A DNA stretch of 64,000 bases from [Flexibacter] sp. ATCC 35103 (GCF_001975985.1 NZ_MTQF01000007.1:186001-250000); one strand, 5' to 3'; shown: positions 16,563 to 24,802, counted from the stretch's first letter. Notes: a model not told the origin generated them from the letters alone. Translations and numbers: made by a program.

Positions 16563-17966
16563 TTAGATTTTAGGAAATTTCATTTCGTTGAAAGTGCTTT
16601 TTTGTGTGGCCAATTTTTCTATATCCTGCCATTTTCTTGGAGATTCTGCTGAGAGATTTTCATATGAGTCTTTTGTAATGGCAAGATCATCTTCGATGCG
16701 AACACCAATATTCCACCATTTTTTATCGCATTTGCTATTTGCCGGGATATAGATTCCAGGTTCGACAGTCAGAACCATGTTTTCTTTTAGATTTCCCATA
16801 TAATTGCCTTTATCATGCACATCCAGACCCAGAAAATGAGAGCAGCCGTGCGGATAATATATTCTGACATCTTTAGGCTCTGTAATGATTCCGAGTTTTA
16901 TTAAACCTGCTGCTATAACTTCTTTCGATTTTTGGTTTAGATTCTGGATGGGAGTTCCGGGTTTACAAATTTTAAAAACTTCTTCCTGAGCTTCATATAC
17001 TAATTGGTAGATCGCTTTCTGCTCTTCGGTAAATTTTCCGTTTGCCGGAATTGTTCTCGTAACATCGGCAGAATAACCGTGATATTCAGAACCTACATCC
17101 ATCAAAAGTAACTGATTGTCAATTTTTGTACTATTGTTTTCTCCATAATGCAGGATACATCCGTTTGCTCCGGCGCCTATAATTGGTGCATATCCTTCGG
17201 CTTCGGCACCATAATGTCTGTGTATATAAGCATGGATTCCATCGGCTTCATTTTCGCTCATATCCGGACCAATAGCTTTCATTACCTCGTTGTGTGCAAT
17301 GCAGGAAAGTTTTACAGATTTACGAAGCAAATCCATTTCTTCAGGGGTTTTTATTTCTCTGAGTGAATTTGTGATGTTTGTAAATAAATCTATTGAGGTT
17401 TCGTTTTCCTTTGTGATTCCGGCTTTGGTTTTAAAACTTTCTAATAAGCCATAAAGATCAAATCCGGTTTTATCATTGCCAATATCTGTTGGGATTTTAT
17501 CATAAATAATGGTATTGAATTTTTTAAAATCAATAACAAAATCTTTGAAATCCTTTCCGTTATACGCCGTTGTAAAACCTAGTTTAGATTTTGCGGCTTC
17601 GGCTCCTAAGCGTCTTCCTGTCCAGATTTCTTTTCCGGCATTTCTTTCTCTCACAAAAAGAACTTCATTGTATTTTTCTGTGCCCTGATCTTCCTTAAAA
17701 AGTACTAAAACAGCATCAGGTTCTTTGTAGCCTGAAAGATAATATAAGTCGGGATTTTGATGGTAATTATAATTTACATCTTTAGAAAAAACTCTCTCCG
17801 GATAAGAGAAAATTAAAGCTACGGAATTTGCGGGCATTAAGTTTCTAAAAGCTTCTCTGCGGCCTTTATGGAATTCTTTAGAAAGATAATCTGTTGGAAG
17901 GTTTTGCTGAGAATGAACTTGAGAAAGTGTTATGAATAAGGTAAAGAATAACAATAATTGCTTCAT
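16563..17966 (-). CDS. Exported M24 family aminopeptidase P-like peptidase
   Basis: A 467-residue protein with a signal peptide (residues 1-19, MKQLLLFFTLFITLSQVHS). The N-terminal aminopeptidase P domain is followed by the pita-bread metallopeptidase domain. Dinuclear metal ligands are visible in MDVGSEYHGYSADVTRTIP (two Asp), HGCSHFLGLDVHD (His), VEPGIYIP (Glu) and GVRIEDD (Glu). It should remove N-terminal residues ahead of proline in the periplasm, probably with two Mn ions. It stands alone, 94 bp upstream of the quinone oxidoreductase start, both on the minus strand. Confidence 0.92.
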   Translation of the reverse strand: MKQLLLFFTLFITLSQVHSQQNLPTDYLSKEFHKGRREAFRNLMPANSVALIFSYPERVFSKDVNYNYHQNPDLYYLSGYKEPDAVLVLFKEDQGTEKYNEVLFVRERNAGKEIWTGRRLGAEAAKSKLGFTTAYNGKDFKDFVIDFKKFNTIIYDKIPTDIGNDKTGFDLYGLLESFKTKAGITKENETSIDLFTNITNSLREIKTPEEMDLLRKSVKLSCIAHNEVMKAIGPDMSENEADGIHAYIHRHYGAEAEGYAPIIGAGANGCILHYGENNSTKIDNQLLLMDVGSEYHGYSADVTRTIPANGKFTEEQKAIYQLVYEAQEEVFKICKPGTPIQNLNQKSKEVIAAGLIKLGIITEPKDVRIYYPHGCSHFLGLDVHDKGNYMGNLKENMVLTVEPGIYIPANSKCDKKWWNIGVRIEDDLAITKDSYENLSAESPRKWQDIEKLATQKSTFNEMKFPKI

Positions 17967-18104
17967 TTTGTGATTTTTGATTGATTTGTCGCTGCAAATT
18001 ACAAAAAATATGAATTGCTATCAGAGAAAAAAATCACCACGAATTACATGAATTATCTTTTTAAATTCAATATGAAAATTCGGAAAATTTGACAAAAATG
18101 AACA

Positions 18105-18134
18105 TAAAAAAACCGTCCATAAAAATGGACGGCA
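18105..18134 (-). terminator. Rho-independent terminator of msrBA
   Basis: On the minus strand, stem CCGTCCAT/ATGGACGG is followed by a T run, 28-57 bases after the msrA stop. Confidence 0.85.
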
Positions 18135-18161
18135 ACTATTATTAACCAAGATAAAATACTG

Positions 18162-18779
18162 TTATTTCTTTTTTAATTTGTCTTTAAATACTTTCTCGAA
18201 TTTTTCGATTTTTGGCTGAATGACCATTTTGCAATAAGGCTGATTTTTGTTGTTTGCATAATAATTTTGATGATAATCTTCGGCTTTATAGAACGCTTTA
18301 AACGGCTCTACTTTTGTCACAATAGGATTGCTGTAAACTTTTGCTTTGTTTAGTTCTGCAATAATACTTTCGGCAGCTTTTTTTTGTTCAGCATTTTTAT
18401 AAAAAATTACAGAGCGATATTGCGTACCAACATCTGCACCTTGACGATTTAATGTTGTTGGATCGTGAACGGTAAAGAAAACCTGAAAGATTTCATTGAT
18501 ATCGGTTTTCGTTTTGTCATAAGTAATCTGAACTACTTCGGCATGACCGGTTGTTCCTGTGCAAACTTCTTCATAAGTTGGATTAGCAACTTTACCTCCG
18601 GAAAAACCTGAAACCACAGATTTTACTCCGTCTAAGTTTTCATAAACTGCTTCGACGCACCAATAACAACCTCCGCCAAGAGTGATGGTTTCAAGGTTTG
18701 AAGTGCTTTTTGTTTTATCATTTTGTGTAAACCCGTTTAAGGAGAATGCCAAAATGCAAATTAAAATTATATTTTTCAT
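18162..18779 (-). CDS. msrA: Exported peptide-methionine (S)-S-oxide reductase
   Basis: A 205-residue protein with a signal peptide (about residues 1-18, ending GFTQ). It carries the MsrA active-site motif GGGCYWCVEAVYE, with the nucleophilic cysteine in GCYWC, plus SGFSGGKVANPTYEEVCTGTTGHAEVVQITYD. It reduces methionine-S-sulfoxide in envelope proteins. Its ATG lies 9 bp after the msrB stop, so the two form an operon that repairs both sulfoxide isomers outside the cytoplasm. A clear terminator follows. Confidence 0.95.
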   Translation of the reverse strand: MKNIILICILAFSLNGFTQNDKTKSTSNLETITLGGGCYWCVEAVYENLDGVKSVVSGFSGGKVANPTYEEVCTGTTGHAEVVQITYDKTKTDINEIFQVFFTVHDPTTLNRQGADVGTQYRSVIFYKNAEQKKAAESIIAELNKAKVYSNPIVTKVEPFKAFYKAEDYHQNYYANNKNQPYCKMVIQPKIEKFEKVFKDKLKKK

Positions 18780-18788
18780 TTATATGTT

Positions 18789-19343
18789 TTATTTAGTATC
18801 AGGAACAAAGTCAAGTGCAATCGAGTTCATGCAATATCGTTTTCCGGTTGGTGCAGGCCCGTCATCAAATAAATGGCCTAAATGTCCGCCGCAACGACCG
18901 CATAAAGCTTCAAGTCTTTCCATTCCTAAAGAATTATCGTTTTTATAGACCACACTTTTTTTGTTGTCTTGTTCAAAAAAGCTTGGCCATCCGCAGCTGC
19001 TGGCAAACTTAGCTCCGGAACGAAAAAGTAAGTTTCCGCATGAAGCGCAATAGTAAGTTCCTTTTTCATCTGTATTCCAGTATTTTCCGGTAAAAGGTCT
19101 TTCGGTATCTGCATTACGCATTACATCATATACGTCTTCAGGTAATACTTTTTTCCACTCGGCATTACTTATATTTAGTTTAGTAGTATCCGTATTCGAA
19201 TAATAAGGATTTCCGGGTTTGGTGATTTTGTTTTCCATAACTGCTGTTTTGGTATTTTGTTTTTTTGCACTTTGTCCGCATGCCTGCAAAATGAAAAGCG
19301 GAATTAAAAAGCAAAGGCTGAAGATTTGAGTTTTTGTTTTCAT
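18789..19343 (-). CDS. msrB: Peptide-methionine (R)-S-oxide reductase, lipoprotein
   Basis: A 184-residue protein with a type II signal (lipobox LQACG near residue 22) and an MsrB domain from about residue 58. Zinc ligands CASC and CGRC, the CGWPSF motif and the catalytic cysteine in KRYCMNS are all present. It reduces methionine-R-sulfoxide and is predicted to be membrane-anchored in the envelope. It is first in the msrB-msrA operon, with a -7 box TATCTTTG on the minus strand at 19371-19378. Confidence 0.95.
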   Translation of the reverse strand: MKTKTQIFSLCFLIPLFILQACGQSAKKQNTKTAVMENKITKPGNPYYSNTDTTKLNISNAEWKKVLPEDVYDVMRNADTERPFTGKYWNTDEKGTYYCASCGNLLFRSGAKFASSCGWPSFFEQDNKKSVVYKNDNSLGMERLEALCGRCGGHLGHLFDDGPAPTGKRYCMNSIALDFVPDTK

Positions 19344-19370
19344 TGTTTTAGTGCTTTAATTCTGTGATTT

Positions 19371-19378
19371 CAAAGATA
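19371..19378 (-). promoter_or_regulatory. -7 box TATCTTTG for msrBA
   Basis: An exact TAnnTTTG match on the minus strand, 27 bases before the msrB ATG. Confidence 0.55.
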
Positions 19379-19613
19379 CAACTAGATTTCGCCTTGAAAT
19401 GTCGTGTACTTTACAATTCAGATTTTTTTAAGTATGTTTTAACTTTTCTTTATTTACGTATAATAGCTGGTTTTAGTTTTTATAGCTTGTTTTGTAAAGG
19501 TTTTTATGTGATGTTTAAATTTCAATTGATTGAAAGTTAACGCTTTGAAAAATCATTGACTCGTTAAACTTTTCACAATCTCTCTGAGGATTTTAAAGCC
19601 ATTTCTTTTTTCG

Positions 19614-19621
19614 TATTTTTG
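19614..19621 (+). promoter_or_regulatory. -7 box TATTTTTG upstream of idi
   Basis: A match to TAnnTTTG, 17 bases before the idi start, in the 295-bp divergent gap with msrB. I see nothing else in that gap. Confidence 0.5.
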
Positions 19622-19638
19622 TTTGATCAATAAGCCCT

Positions 19639-20166
19639 ATGATAGAAGAAAACGTAATATTAGTAAATCAAAATGATGAGCAAATTGGCTTAATGCCAAA
19701 ATTAGAAGCACATGAAAAAGCAGTTCTGCATCGCGCTTTTTCAGTTTTTATTTTAAATGACAAAAATGAAATAATGCTGCAGCAACGTGCCCATCAAAAA
19801 TACCATTCACCTTTACTCTGGACAAATACATGTTGCAGTCATCAGCGGGAAGGAGAAACAAATATTGAAGCCGGAAGCAGAAGATTGTTTGAAGAAATGG
19901 GTTTTAAAGCAGAATTGAAAGAGCTCTTTCATTTTATTTATAAAGCTCCTTTTGATAATGGTTTGACAGAGCACGAACTCGATCATGTTATGATTGGGTA
20001 TTATAACGATAATCCGGACATAAATTTTGAAGAAGTAGAAGACTGGAAATGGATGAAAATTGAAGATGTAAAAGCAGATATCGAAAAGCAACCTGAAATT
20101 TACACCGTTTGGTTTAAAATAATATTTGATGAATTTGATCATTATTTAGAAGATCATAAGATTTAA
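19639..20166 (+). CDS. idi: Isopentenyl-diphosphate delta-isomerase, type 1
   Basis: A 175-residue Nudix-fold enzyme that interconverts IPP and DMAPP. Active-site cysteine and metal ligands lie in LLWTNTCCSHQREGE. The Nudix-like helix follows in AGSRRLFEEMGF, and the catalytic glutamate region in LTEHELDHVMIG. The length matches bacterial type 1 Idi. It starts a same-strand run with the PTPS-like, bcp and manA genes, which are separated by short gaps and possibly cotranscribed. Confidence 0.95.
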   Translation: MIEENVILVNQNDEQIGLMPKLEAHEKAVLHRAFSVFILNDKNEIMLQQRAHQKYHSPLLWTNTCCSHQREGETNIEAGSRRLFEEMGFKAELKELFHFIYKAPFDNGLTEHELDHVMIGYYNDNPDINFEEVEDWKWMKIEDVKADIEKQPEIYTVWFKIIFDEFDHYLEDHKI

Positions 20167-20204
20167 AAGATTACAAGCTTAACCCCAAACTAACCAACCT
20201 CAAA

Positions 20205-20615
20205 ATGAAAGTAACCATATCAAGAAAAGCACATTTTAATGCTGCACATCGATTGCACAGAAAAGATTGGACGTTTGAAAAAAACAATGCAGTTTTTGGA
20301 AAATGTAATAATCCCAATTTTCATGGTCATAATTATGGTTTAACAGTAAGTGTTACAGGAAAAATTGACCCTGAAACTGGTTTTGTTTTAGATGTGAAAG
20401 TATTAGCGGATATCATAAACGAAGAAGTAGAGATTCCGTTTGATCACAAAAATCTGAATCTGGATGTTCCGGAATTTCAGGATTTGAATCCAACAGCAGA
20501 AAATATTGCCGTTGTGATATGGAATAAAATTAGAAAAAGAATTCAGCCTGATTTTGACTTAGAAATCGTGTTGAATGAAACGGACCGCAATTTTGTAACT
20601 TATAAAGGAGAATAA
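20205..20615 (+). CDS. 6-pyruvoyl tetrahydropterin synthase/QueD family protein
   Basis: A 136-residue T-fold enzyme. Zinc histidines are in FNAAHRLHR and FHGHNYGL, with a catalytic Cys in FGKCNNPN and later DHKNLNLD, PTAENIAV and LNETDRNFV. The FGKCNNPNFHGHNY and DHKNLNLDVPEF segments read more like eukaryote-type 6-pyruvoyl tetrahydropterin synthase than compact QueD. The product could be 6-pyruvoyltetrahydropterin or, for queuosine, 6-carboxytetrahydropterin. There are no queuosine genes nearby to decide. It lies 3 bp before bcp. Confidence 0.85.
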   Translation: MKVTISRKAHFNAAHRLHRKDWTFEKNNAVFGKCNNPNFHGHNYGLTVSVTGKIDPETGFVLDVKVLADIINEEVEIPFDHKNLNLDVPEFQDLNPTAENIAVVIWNKIRKRIQPDFDLEIVLNETDRNFVTYKGE

Positions 20616-20618
20616 TAA

Positions 20619-21077
20619 ATGTCACTAAAAATAGGAGATATAGTTCCCAATTTTACTGCAAAAGATAGTCATGGAGAAGTTTTTGAAAGCCAAAGTGTTT
20701 TGGGGCGAAAACCTCTAGTGATTTATTTTTACCCAAAAGATAATACGCCAGGATGCATAACCGAAGCTTGTAGTTTTAGAGATCAATACGAAGATTTTAA
20801 AGATTTGGGGGCTGAGGTTATTGGTATAAGCAGCGACAGCGTAAAGTCACATCATAAATTTGCCAGCAAACATAAATTACCTTTTATACTTTTATCTGAC
20901 CAGGATAAAAAATTACGACATCTTTTTGGTGTTCGTGATACTTTGTTTGGACTTTTGCCTGGAAGAGTAACGTATGTTATTGATAGAAATGGTGTTGTTA
21001 TATTAATATTTGATAGTATGAATGCCGGAAAGCATATACCGAAAGCACTGGAAACTGTCAAAGAATTAGTATTATAG
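20619..21077 (+). CDS. bcp: Thioredoxin-dependent peroxiredoxin, BCP/PrxQ type
   Basis: A 152-residue thiol peroxidase. The peroxidatic Cys46 and resolving Cys51 occur in KDNTPGCITEACSFRDQY, the classic five-residue spacing of atypical 2-Cys PrxQ. The remainder, GISSDSVKSHHKFASKHKLPF and LSDQDKKLRHLFGV, is typical. It reduces hydroperoxides using thioredoxin in the cytoplasm. It starts 3 bp after the PTPS-like gene. Confidence 0.95.
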   Translation: MSLKIGDIVPNFTAKDSHGEVFESQSVLGRKPLVIYFYPKDNTPGCITEACSFRDQYEDFKDLGAEVIGISSDSVKSHHKFASKHKLPFILLSDQDKKLRHLFGVRDTLFGLLPGRVTYVIDRNGVVILIFDSMNAGKHIPKALETVKELVL

Positions 21078-21134
21078 AATATATCAATAGTATCAGATTG
21101 ATATTGAATTAATAAAGTTATTAGCCTTAAAAAT

Positions 21135-22103
21135 ATGAACCTGAAATCATACCCTTTACAATTTGAACCCATATTGAAAGATAGAATCTGGGGAGGAGAA
21201 AAGTTGAAAACAATTCTTCATAAACCAATCGTTTCTAACATTACCGGAGAAAATTGGGAATTATCAACCGTAGAAGGAGATGTTAGTGTTGTTGCTAACG
21301 GAGTTCTGAAAGGAAAATCATTGATGGAACTTATTGATGAAATGCCAAACGAAATTTTAGGAACTAAAGTTTACAAGAGATTTGGAAAACAATTTCCGTT
21401 GCTTTTTAAATATTTAGATGCCCGCGAAGATCTTTCGATTCAGGTACATCCAAATGATAAATTAGCAAAAGAACGTCATAACTCTTTTGGCAAGACTGAA
21501 ATGTGGTATGTAATGCAGGCAGATCCTGATTCCAGAATTATTGTGGGTTTTAAGGAGAGTTCAAGTAAAGAAGAGTATTTAAAAAATTTAGAAGATAAAA
21601 CATTAGTTTCGATTTTAGATGATGTAAAAGCAAAAGCCGGAGATGTTTTCTTTTTAGAAACCGGAACTGTTCACGCCATTGGAGCTGGATTAGTTGTGGC
21701 CGAAATACAGCAAACATCAGATATTACCTATCGTTTATATGACTTTGACAGAGTAGATGCGCAAGGTAATAAAAGAGAACTTCATGTAGATTTAGCGCTT
21801 GATGCAATAAACTATAATAAGACAGATACACAAAAAAAATATGAAAGAAAAGCAAACTCCTCTAATGTAGTGGTTGATTGCCCCTATTTTACGACCAATT
21901 TTATCCCTCTTGAAGATAAAGTTGAGGTTGCAAAAACAGGAGAAACTTTTACGGTTTATATGTGTATCGAAGGAAATTTTGAAATTGAATATAATGGGTT
22001 TAAACAATCCTATAAAAAAGGAGATACGGTTTTAGTTCCGGCTGAGATAAATGCATTTATTTTGAACGGAAAAGCTTCAATTTTAGAAATTTACATTTCA
22101 TAG
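21135..22103 (+). CDS. manA: Type I mannose-6-phosphate isomerase
   Basis: A 322-residue cupin enzyme that interconverts mannose-6-phosphate and fructose-6-phosphate, supplying GDP-mannose precursors. Zinc-site residues are in LSIQVHPNDKLA and FLETGTVHAIGAGLVVAEIQQ. KTEMWYVMQADPDSRIIVGF and TYRLYDFDR are typical of class I PMI in Bacillus and Bacteroidota. It lies 57 bp after bcp on the same strand. Confidence 0.94.
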   Translation: MNLKSYPLQFEPILKDRIWGGEKLKTILHKPIVSNITGENWELSTVEGDVSVVANGVLKGKSLMELIDEMPNEILGTKVYKRFGKQFPLLFKYLDAREDLSIQVHPNDKLAKERHNSFGKTEMWYVMQADPDSRIIVGFKESSSKEEYLKNLEDKTLVSILDDVKAKAGDVFFLETGTVHAIGAGLVVAEIQQTSDITYRLYDFDRVDAQGNKRELHVDLALDAINYNKTDTQKKYERKANSSNVVVDCPYFTTNFIPLEDKVEVAKTGETFTVYMCIEGNFEIEYNGFKQSYKKGDTVLVPAEINAFILNGKASILEIYIS

Positions 22104-22125
22104 CACTTAATAAAAAGATTATGTG

Positions 22126-22133
22126 TACTTTTG
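22126..22133 (+). promoter_or_regulatory. -7 box TACTTTTG
   Basis: An exact TAnnTTTG match 28 bases before the ATG of the 88-aa gene. It supports the ATG at 22161 over the upstream TTG at 22131. Confidence 0.5.
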
Positions 22134-22160
22134 CAGTCGCAAATTAAAATAAAAATAAAA

Positions 22161-22427
22161 ATGGCAAACGTTAAAAATTTAAAGAAAGACATCAACTTCG
22201 TATTAGGAGATATTATTGAGGCAATTTACTTGTTCGAAATGTCTACATCAGGAAATCCTACTCCAGAAACGAATGCTTTGATCGATCAGGCTATCGCTGC
22301 TTTTGATACTTTGATCACAAAAGTGAATGCTAAGAACGTTGAAAACAAAAAAGCGCACTTTAAACAAATCAATGTTGAATTGGAAGAAACTGCTAATCAA
22401 TTGATTGCTAAAATCAACGAATTGTAA
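22161..22427 (+). CDS. Small conserved-looking helical protein (88 aa)
   Basis: From the ATG at 22161 this encodes 88 residues, MANVKNLKKDINFVLGDIIE..., predicted almost entirely helical. I do not recognise a named domain. The well-placed -7 box and a start followed by typical codons suggest strong expression. A TTG at 22131 would add ten residues of AT-rich leader and overlaps the promoter, so I reject it. The gene stands between manA and the two tRNA-Thr genes. Confidence 0.7.
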   Translation: MANVKNLKKDINFVLGDIIEAIYLFEMSTSGNPTPETNALIDQAIAAFDTLITKVNAKNVENKKAHFKQINVELEETANQLIAKINEL

Positions 22428-22460
22428 GCAAAAAAAAGTATAAAAAAGTGCAAATTTATT

Positions 22461-22490
22461 TTGGTAAAACGAAAAACCGCTTTATATTTG
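22461..22490 (+). promoter_or_regulatory. Promoter of first tRNA-Thr (TTG - 19 bp - TATATTTG)
   Basis: The -33 TTG at 22461-22463 and -7 TATATTTG at 22483-22490 are separated by 19 bases, close to the Bacteroidota consensus. An equivalent promoter is duplicated 177 bp downstream. Confidence 0.8.
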
Positions 22491-22505
22491 CACCCGTAAT
22501 GAGTC

Positions 22506-22579
22506 GCCAGCGTAGCTCAGTTGGCTAGAGCAGCTGATTTGTAATCAGCAGGTCGTGGGTTCGAGTCCCTCCGCCGGCT
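22506..22579 (+). tRNA. tRNA-Thr (anticodon TGT), copy 1
   Basis: A 74-nt cloverleaf. D arm GCTC/GAGC, anticodon stem GCTGA/TCAGC with loop TTTGTAA (anticodon TGT, reading ACA), and T loop TTCGAGT. The acceptor stem GCCAGCG/CGCCGGC has one A4-C69 mismatch, and the T stem GTGGG/CCCTC has a T50-T64 mismatch. CCA is not encoded after the discriminator T. A terminator hairpin follows. Confidence 0.95.
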
Positions 22580-22584
22580 CAACA

Positions 22585-22612
22585 AAACCATCACTTTTAG
22601 TGGTGGTTTTTT
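22585..22612 (+). terminator. Terminator after tRNA-Thr copy 1
   Basis: Hairpin AACCATCACTTTTAGTGGTG followed by a T run. Confidence 0.85.
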
Positions 22613-22634
22613 ATTAAAATAAGCAGTAAATTTA

Positions 22635-22667
22635 TTTTGGAAAATACAAAAATCCATTTTATATTTG
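22635..22667 (+). promoter_or_regulatory. Promoter of second tRNA-Thr
   Basis: TTTTGG at 22635-22640 and TATATTTG at 22660-22667, the duplicated counterpart of 22461-22490. Confidence 0.75.
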
Positions 22668-22682
22668 CACCCGTAATGAGTC

Positions 22683-22756
22683 GCCAGCGTAGCTCAGTTG
22701 GCTAGAGCAGCTGATTTGTAATCAGCAGGTCGTGGGTTCGAGTCCCTCCGCCGGCT
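22683..22756 (+). tRNA. tRNA-Thr (anticodon TGT), copy 2
   Basis: Identical in all 74 positions to copy 1, including the A4-C69 and T50-T64 mismatches, 177 bp downstream. It has its own promoter and terminator. Confidence 0.95.
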
Positions 22757-22763
22757 CAACGGA

Positions 22764-22795
22764 AAACCATCACTTTTTAGTGGTGGTTTTTTTTT
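22764..22795 (+). terminator. Terminator after tRNA-Thr copy 2
   Basis: Hairpin AACCATCAC...GTGGTGGTT with a long T run, near-identical to the first terminator. Confidence 0.85.
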
Positions 22796-22926
22796 GCTCT
22801 AAATTTAAAAAACTCCCGGATTTTGCTTTTTTAAATAAAATTTGAGCTTTTCTTAATACAGTGATTTGTATGCTACATTGTTAAATATGTTTTTTACATA
22901 TTGTTGTTGTTGTTGCACTTAATTAT

Positions 22927-22934
22927 TATCTTTG
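22927..22934 (+). promoter_or_regulatory. -7 box TATCTTTG of the HTH regulator gene
   Basis: The -7 box ends only 4 bases before the ATG at 22939, so the mRNA would be leaderless or nearly so. Confidence 0.6.
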
Positions 22935-22938
22935 AATT

Positions 22939-23340
22939 ATGAGCACACTAGAAAAACCAAATCATATAGGGCGAAAAATTAGCCGTATTCGTGAACTTAG
23001 AGACATGAAGCAGGAAGCATTGGCACAAGCTTTAGGCACAAACCAGCAAACTATTTCAGCTATTGAAAATAGTGAAACCATTGATGAAGAAAAATTAATT
23101 GAAGTAGCAAAAGCACATGGTGTAACTGCAGAAGCAATTAAAAATTTCTCAGAAGAAAATATGATTAATTATTTCAATACATTTCATGATACTGATTTTA
23201 GCAATAGTCAAGGAGCTTTTAGTCAAAATCAACAATGCTCATTTAATCCGCTTGATAAAGTAGTTGAACTTTATGAGCGTTTGGTTCAGTCAGAAAAAGA
23301 AAAAACAGAATATTTAGAGAATATTATAAAAGGAAAGTAA
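22939..23340 (+). CDS. XRE-family helix-turn-helix transcriptional regulator
   Basis: A 133-residue DNA-binding protein. A Cro/CI-type HTH lies at about residues 13-65 (ISRIRELRDMKQEALAQALG, NQQTISAIENSE). A middle segment of low complexity rich in Asn and Phe follows. A short C-terminal coiled helix reads VVELYERLVQSEKEKTEYLENII. The -7 box almost touches the start codon, and a strong terminator follows the stop, so it is monocistronic. Targets are unknown. Confidence 0.9.
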   Translation: MSTLEKPNHIGRKISRIRELRDMKQEALAQALGTNQQTISAIENSETIDEEKLIEVAKAHGVTAEAIKNFSEENMINYFNTFHDTDFSNSQGAFSQNQQCSFNPLDKVVELYERLVQSEKEKTEYLENIIKGK

Positions 23341-23342
23341 TG

Positions 23343-23375
23343 AAAAAAGAGGTCTTATAAAACCTCTTTTTTTTT
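23343..23375 (+). terminator. Terminator of the HTH regulator gene
   Basis: Stem AAAGAGGT/ACCTCTTT with a T run, directly after the stop. Confidence 0.85.
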
Positions 23376-23472
23376 GTCTCGTTTTTTGAAGTGAGAAATA
23401 TTTGATTCCGTATTAAAAAATATTGAACAAAACCTGATTTTATAATTTAGAAAATTGTAACCATATTTTTCT

Positions 23473-23480
23473 TATGTTTG
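23473..23480 (+). promoter_or_regulatory. -7 box TATGTTTG of the DUF5362-like gene
   Basis: An exact TAnnTTTG match, 28 bases before the ATG; a TTG lies at 23455-23457. Confidence 0.5.
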
Positions 23481-23508
23481 TTTCTTAACCAAAACATATA
23501 TTATACAA

Positions 23509-23967
23509 ATGGAAGAAAATTCAGTTTTTGAAAAATTTGAGTTGCAGCTCGACCAATCTGCAAAAGAGTTTTTAAAAGAAACCGCAAAATGGGCCTATTT
23601 TTTATCTATTTTAGGTTTTGTGGGCATTGGGCTTATTATGTTAATCGCCGTTTTTGCCGGGACCTTTTTCGCAGCAATGGGAGCAGCTATTCCCGGAGCA
23701 AATGCAATGGGAGGTTCTTTTGGCGTAGTAATGGGCATAGTGTATTTTATTATCGGAGCAATCTATTTTTTTCCAGTATATTACTTATTTAAGTTTGCAT
23801 CTAATGCAAAAAAAGCTTTCAGGGATAATGATACTGAAGCACTGACAAGTTCTTTGGGATATTTAAAATCGCATTACAAATTTATCGGTATTTTTATGCT
23901 TGCCATTTTGGTATTATACGGATTAATATTTGTACTTGCTATTTTTGGAGCTTTATTAGGAAGATAG
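23509..23967 (+). CDS. DUF5362-like integral membrane protein
   Basis: A 152-residue protein with an amphipathic N-terminus (DQSAKEFLKETAKWAYFLS) and about three hydrophobic segments. A Gly/Ala-rich loop AAMGAAIPGANAMGGSFG precedes the second. This layout, with a helix FASNAKKAFRDND and LTSSLGYLKSHYKF before the last membrane segment, resembles DUF5362 proteins of Bacteroidota. The function is unknown. It is monocistronic; a bidirectional terminator separates it from the convergent lipoprotein gene. Confidence 0.75.
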   Translation: MEENSVFEKFELQLDQSAKEFLKETAKWAYFLSILGFVGIGLIMLIAVFAGTFFAAMGAAIPGANAMGGSFGVVMGIVYFIIGAIYFFPVYYLFKFASNAKKAFRDNDTEALTSSLGYLKSHYKFIGIFMLAILVLYGLIFVLAIFGALLGR

Positions 23968-24032
23968 AAAAATAAAATTTCAAACTTTCTAAGAATCTTT
24001 TTTATTGATTTAATTTGAGTTTGCTATAAAAC

Positions 24033-24065
24033 AAAAAAAGTCCTGAGATTCTCAGGACTTTTTTA
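24033..24065. terminator. Bidirectional terminator
   Basis: Stem AAAGTCCTGAG/CTCAGGACTTT with A and T tracts on either side, between convergent genes. Confidence 0.9.
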
Positions 24066-24085
24066 TTTGTTTAAAATGGTATATG

Positions 24086-24802
24086 TTATTTCTGTTGCTC
24101 TTTTTTAATATCAGCAACATATTTAGTCAATTTTTTTCCGTAAAGTGATTGTGCAACTTTTGGAGTCATCGATTTTTGAATCGTATCCAGAAATTTAATA
24201 TTGATGTCGTAAATCTCAGATAAAGCGATATAAGGTGCTATTTCGTGATCTTTATTATTAAGGGCGAAGTTTGTAGCATATAAGTATTTTCTCTTAATAT
24301 TAGACTCTTGTTTTATATTAATACTGTCGATCGCTTTTTGATCTTGTCTTTTAATAGCTTTAAATTTTGATTCGACCATAGAAAGGCTTTCGTCATTAAA
24401 ACGAGAATTTATTTTTTTGTATTCTTCATATAAATCCTGATTTTTAGATCCGGTAATTTTTGCCCCATAGATAAAGTTATCTAAGTTGGTATCGATATTT
24501 ACATTTCCTGGCTCAGCAAAAAACATAATATTGTTGTCTAATGAGTTCGTTACGCCACGGTCCAGATATAAATAAAGAATTTCAGGAGATTCTAATTTTA
24601 AATCGCTTTCAAAAGCAGAATTTCCGTCTATTTTGATGCTGTCAATAGCAACAAGAGATGTATCAACGATTCTTTGAATATATAAAGTTCCGTTTTTTAA
24701 TCCTTTTATATTTCCTGTAAGGTGCAAACTGTCAGTTGATTCTTTTTTACTACAAGATGCTAATACTGCGAGTGTAACAAAAGCAATAAGTGATTTTTTC
24801 AT
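24086..24802 (-). CDS. DUF4369 domain lipoprotein
   Basis: A 238-residue protein with a lipobox (LAVLASCSKK, lipidated Cys17). A beta-rich N-terminal domain follows: HLTGNIKGLKNGTLYIQRI...DSIKIDGNSAFESDLKLESPEILYLYL. That is the DUF4369 signature. In many Bacteroidota proteins DUF4369 precedes a thioredoxin-like AhpC/TSA domain. Here the C-terminal half is helical and charged and has no CxxC motif, so the redox domain is absent. Probably a periplasmic lipoprotein of unknown role. Confidence 0.85.
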   Translation of the reverse strand: MKKSLIAFVTLAVLASCSKKESTDSLHLTGNIKGLKNGTLYIQRIVDTSLVAIDSIKIDGNSAFESDLKLESPEILYLYLDRGVTNSLDNNIMFFAEPGNVNIDTNLDNFIYGAKITGSKNQDLYEEYKKINSRFNDESLSMVESKFKAIKRQDQKAIDSINIKQESNIKRKYLYATNFALNNKDHEIAPYIALSEIYDINIKFLDTIQKSMTPKVAQSLYGKKLTKYVADIKKEQQK

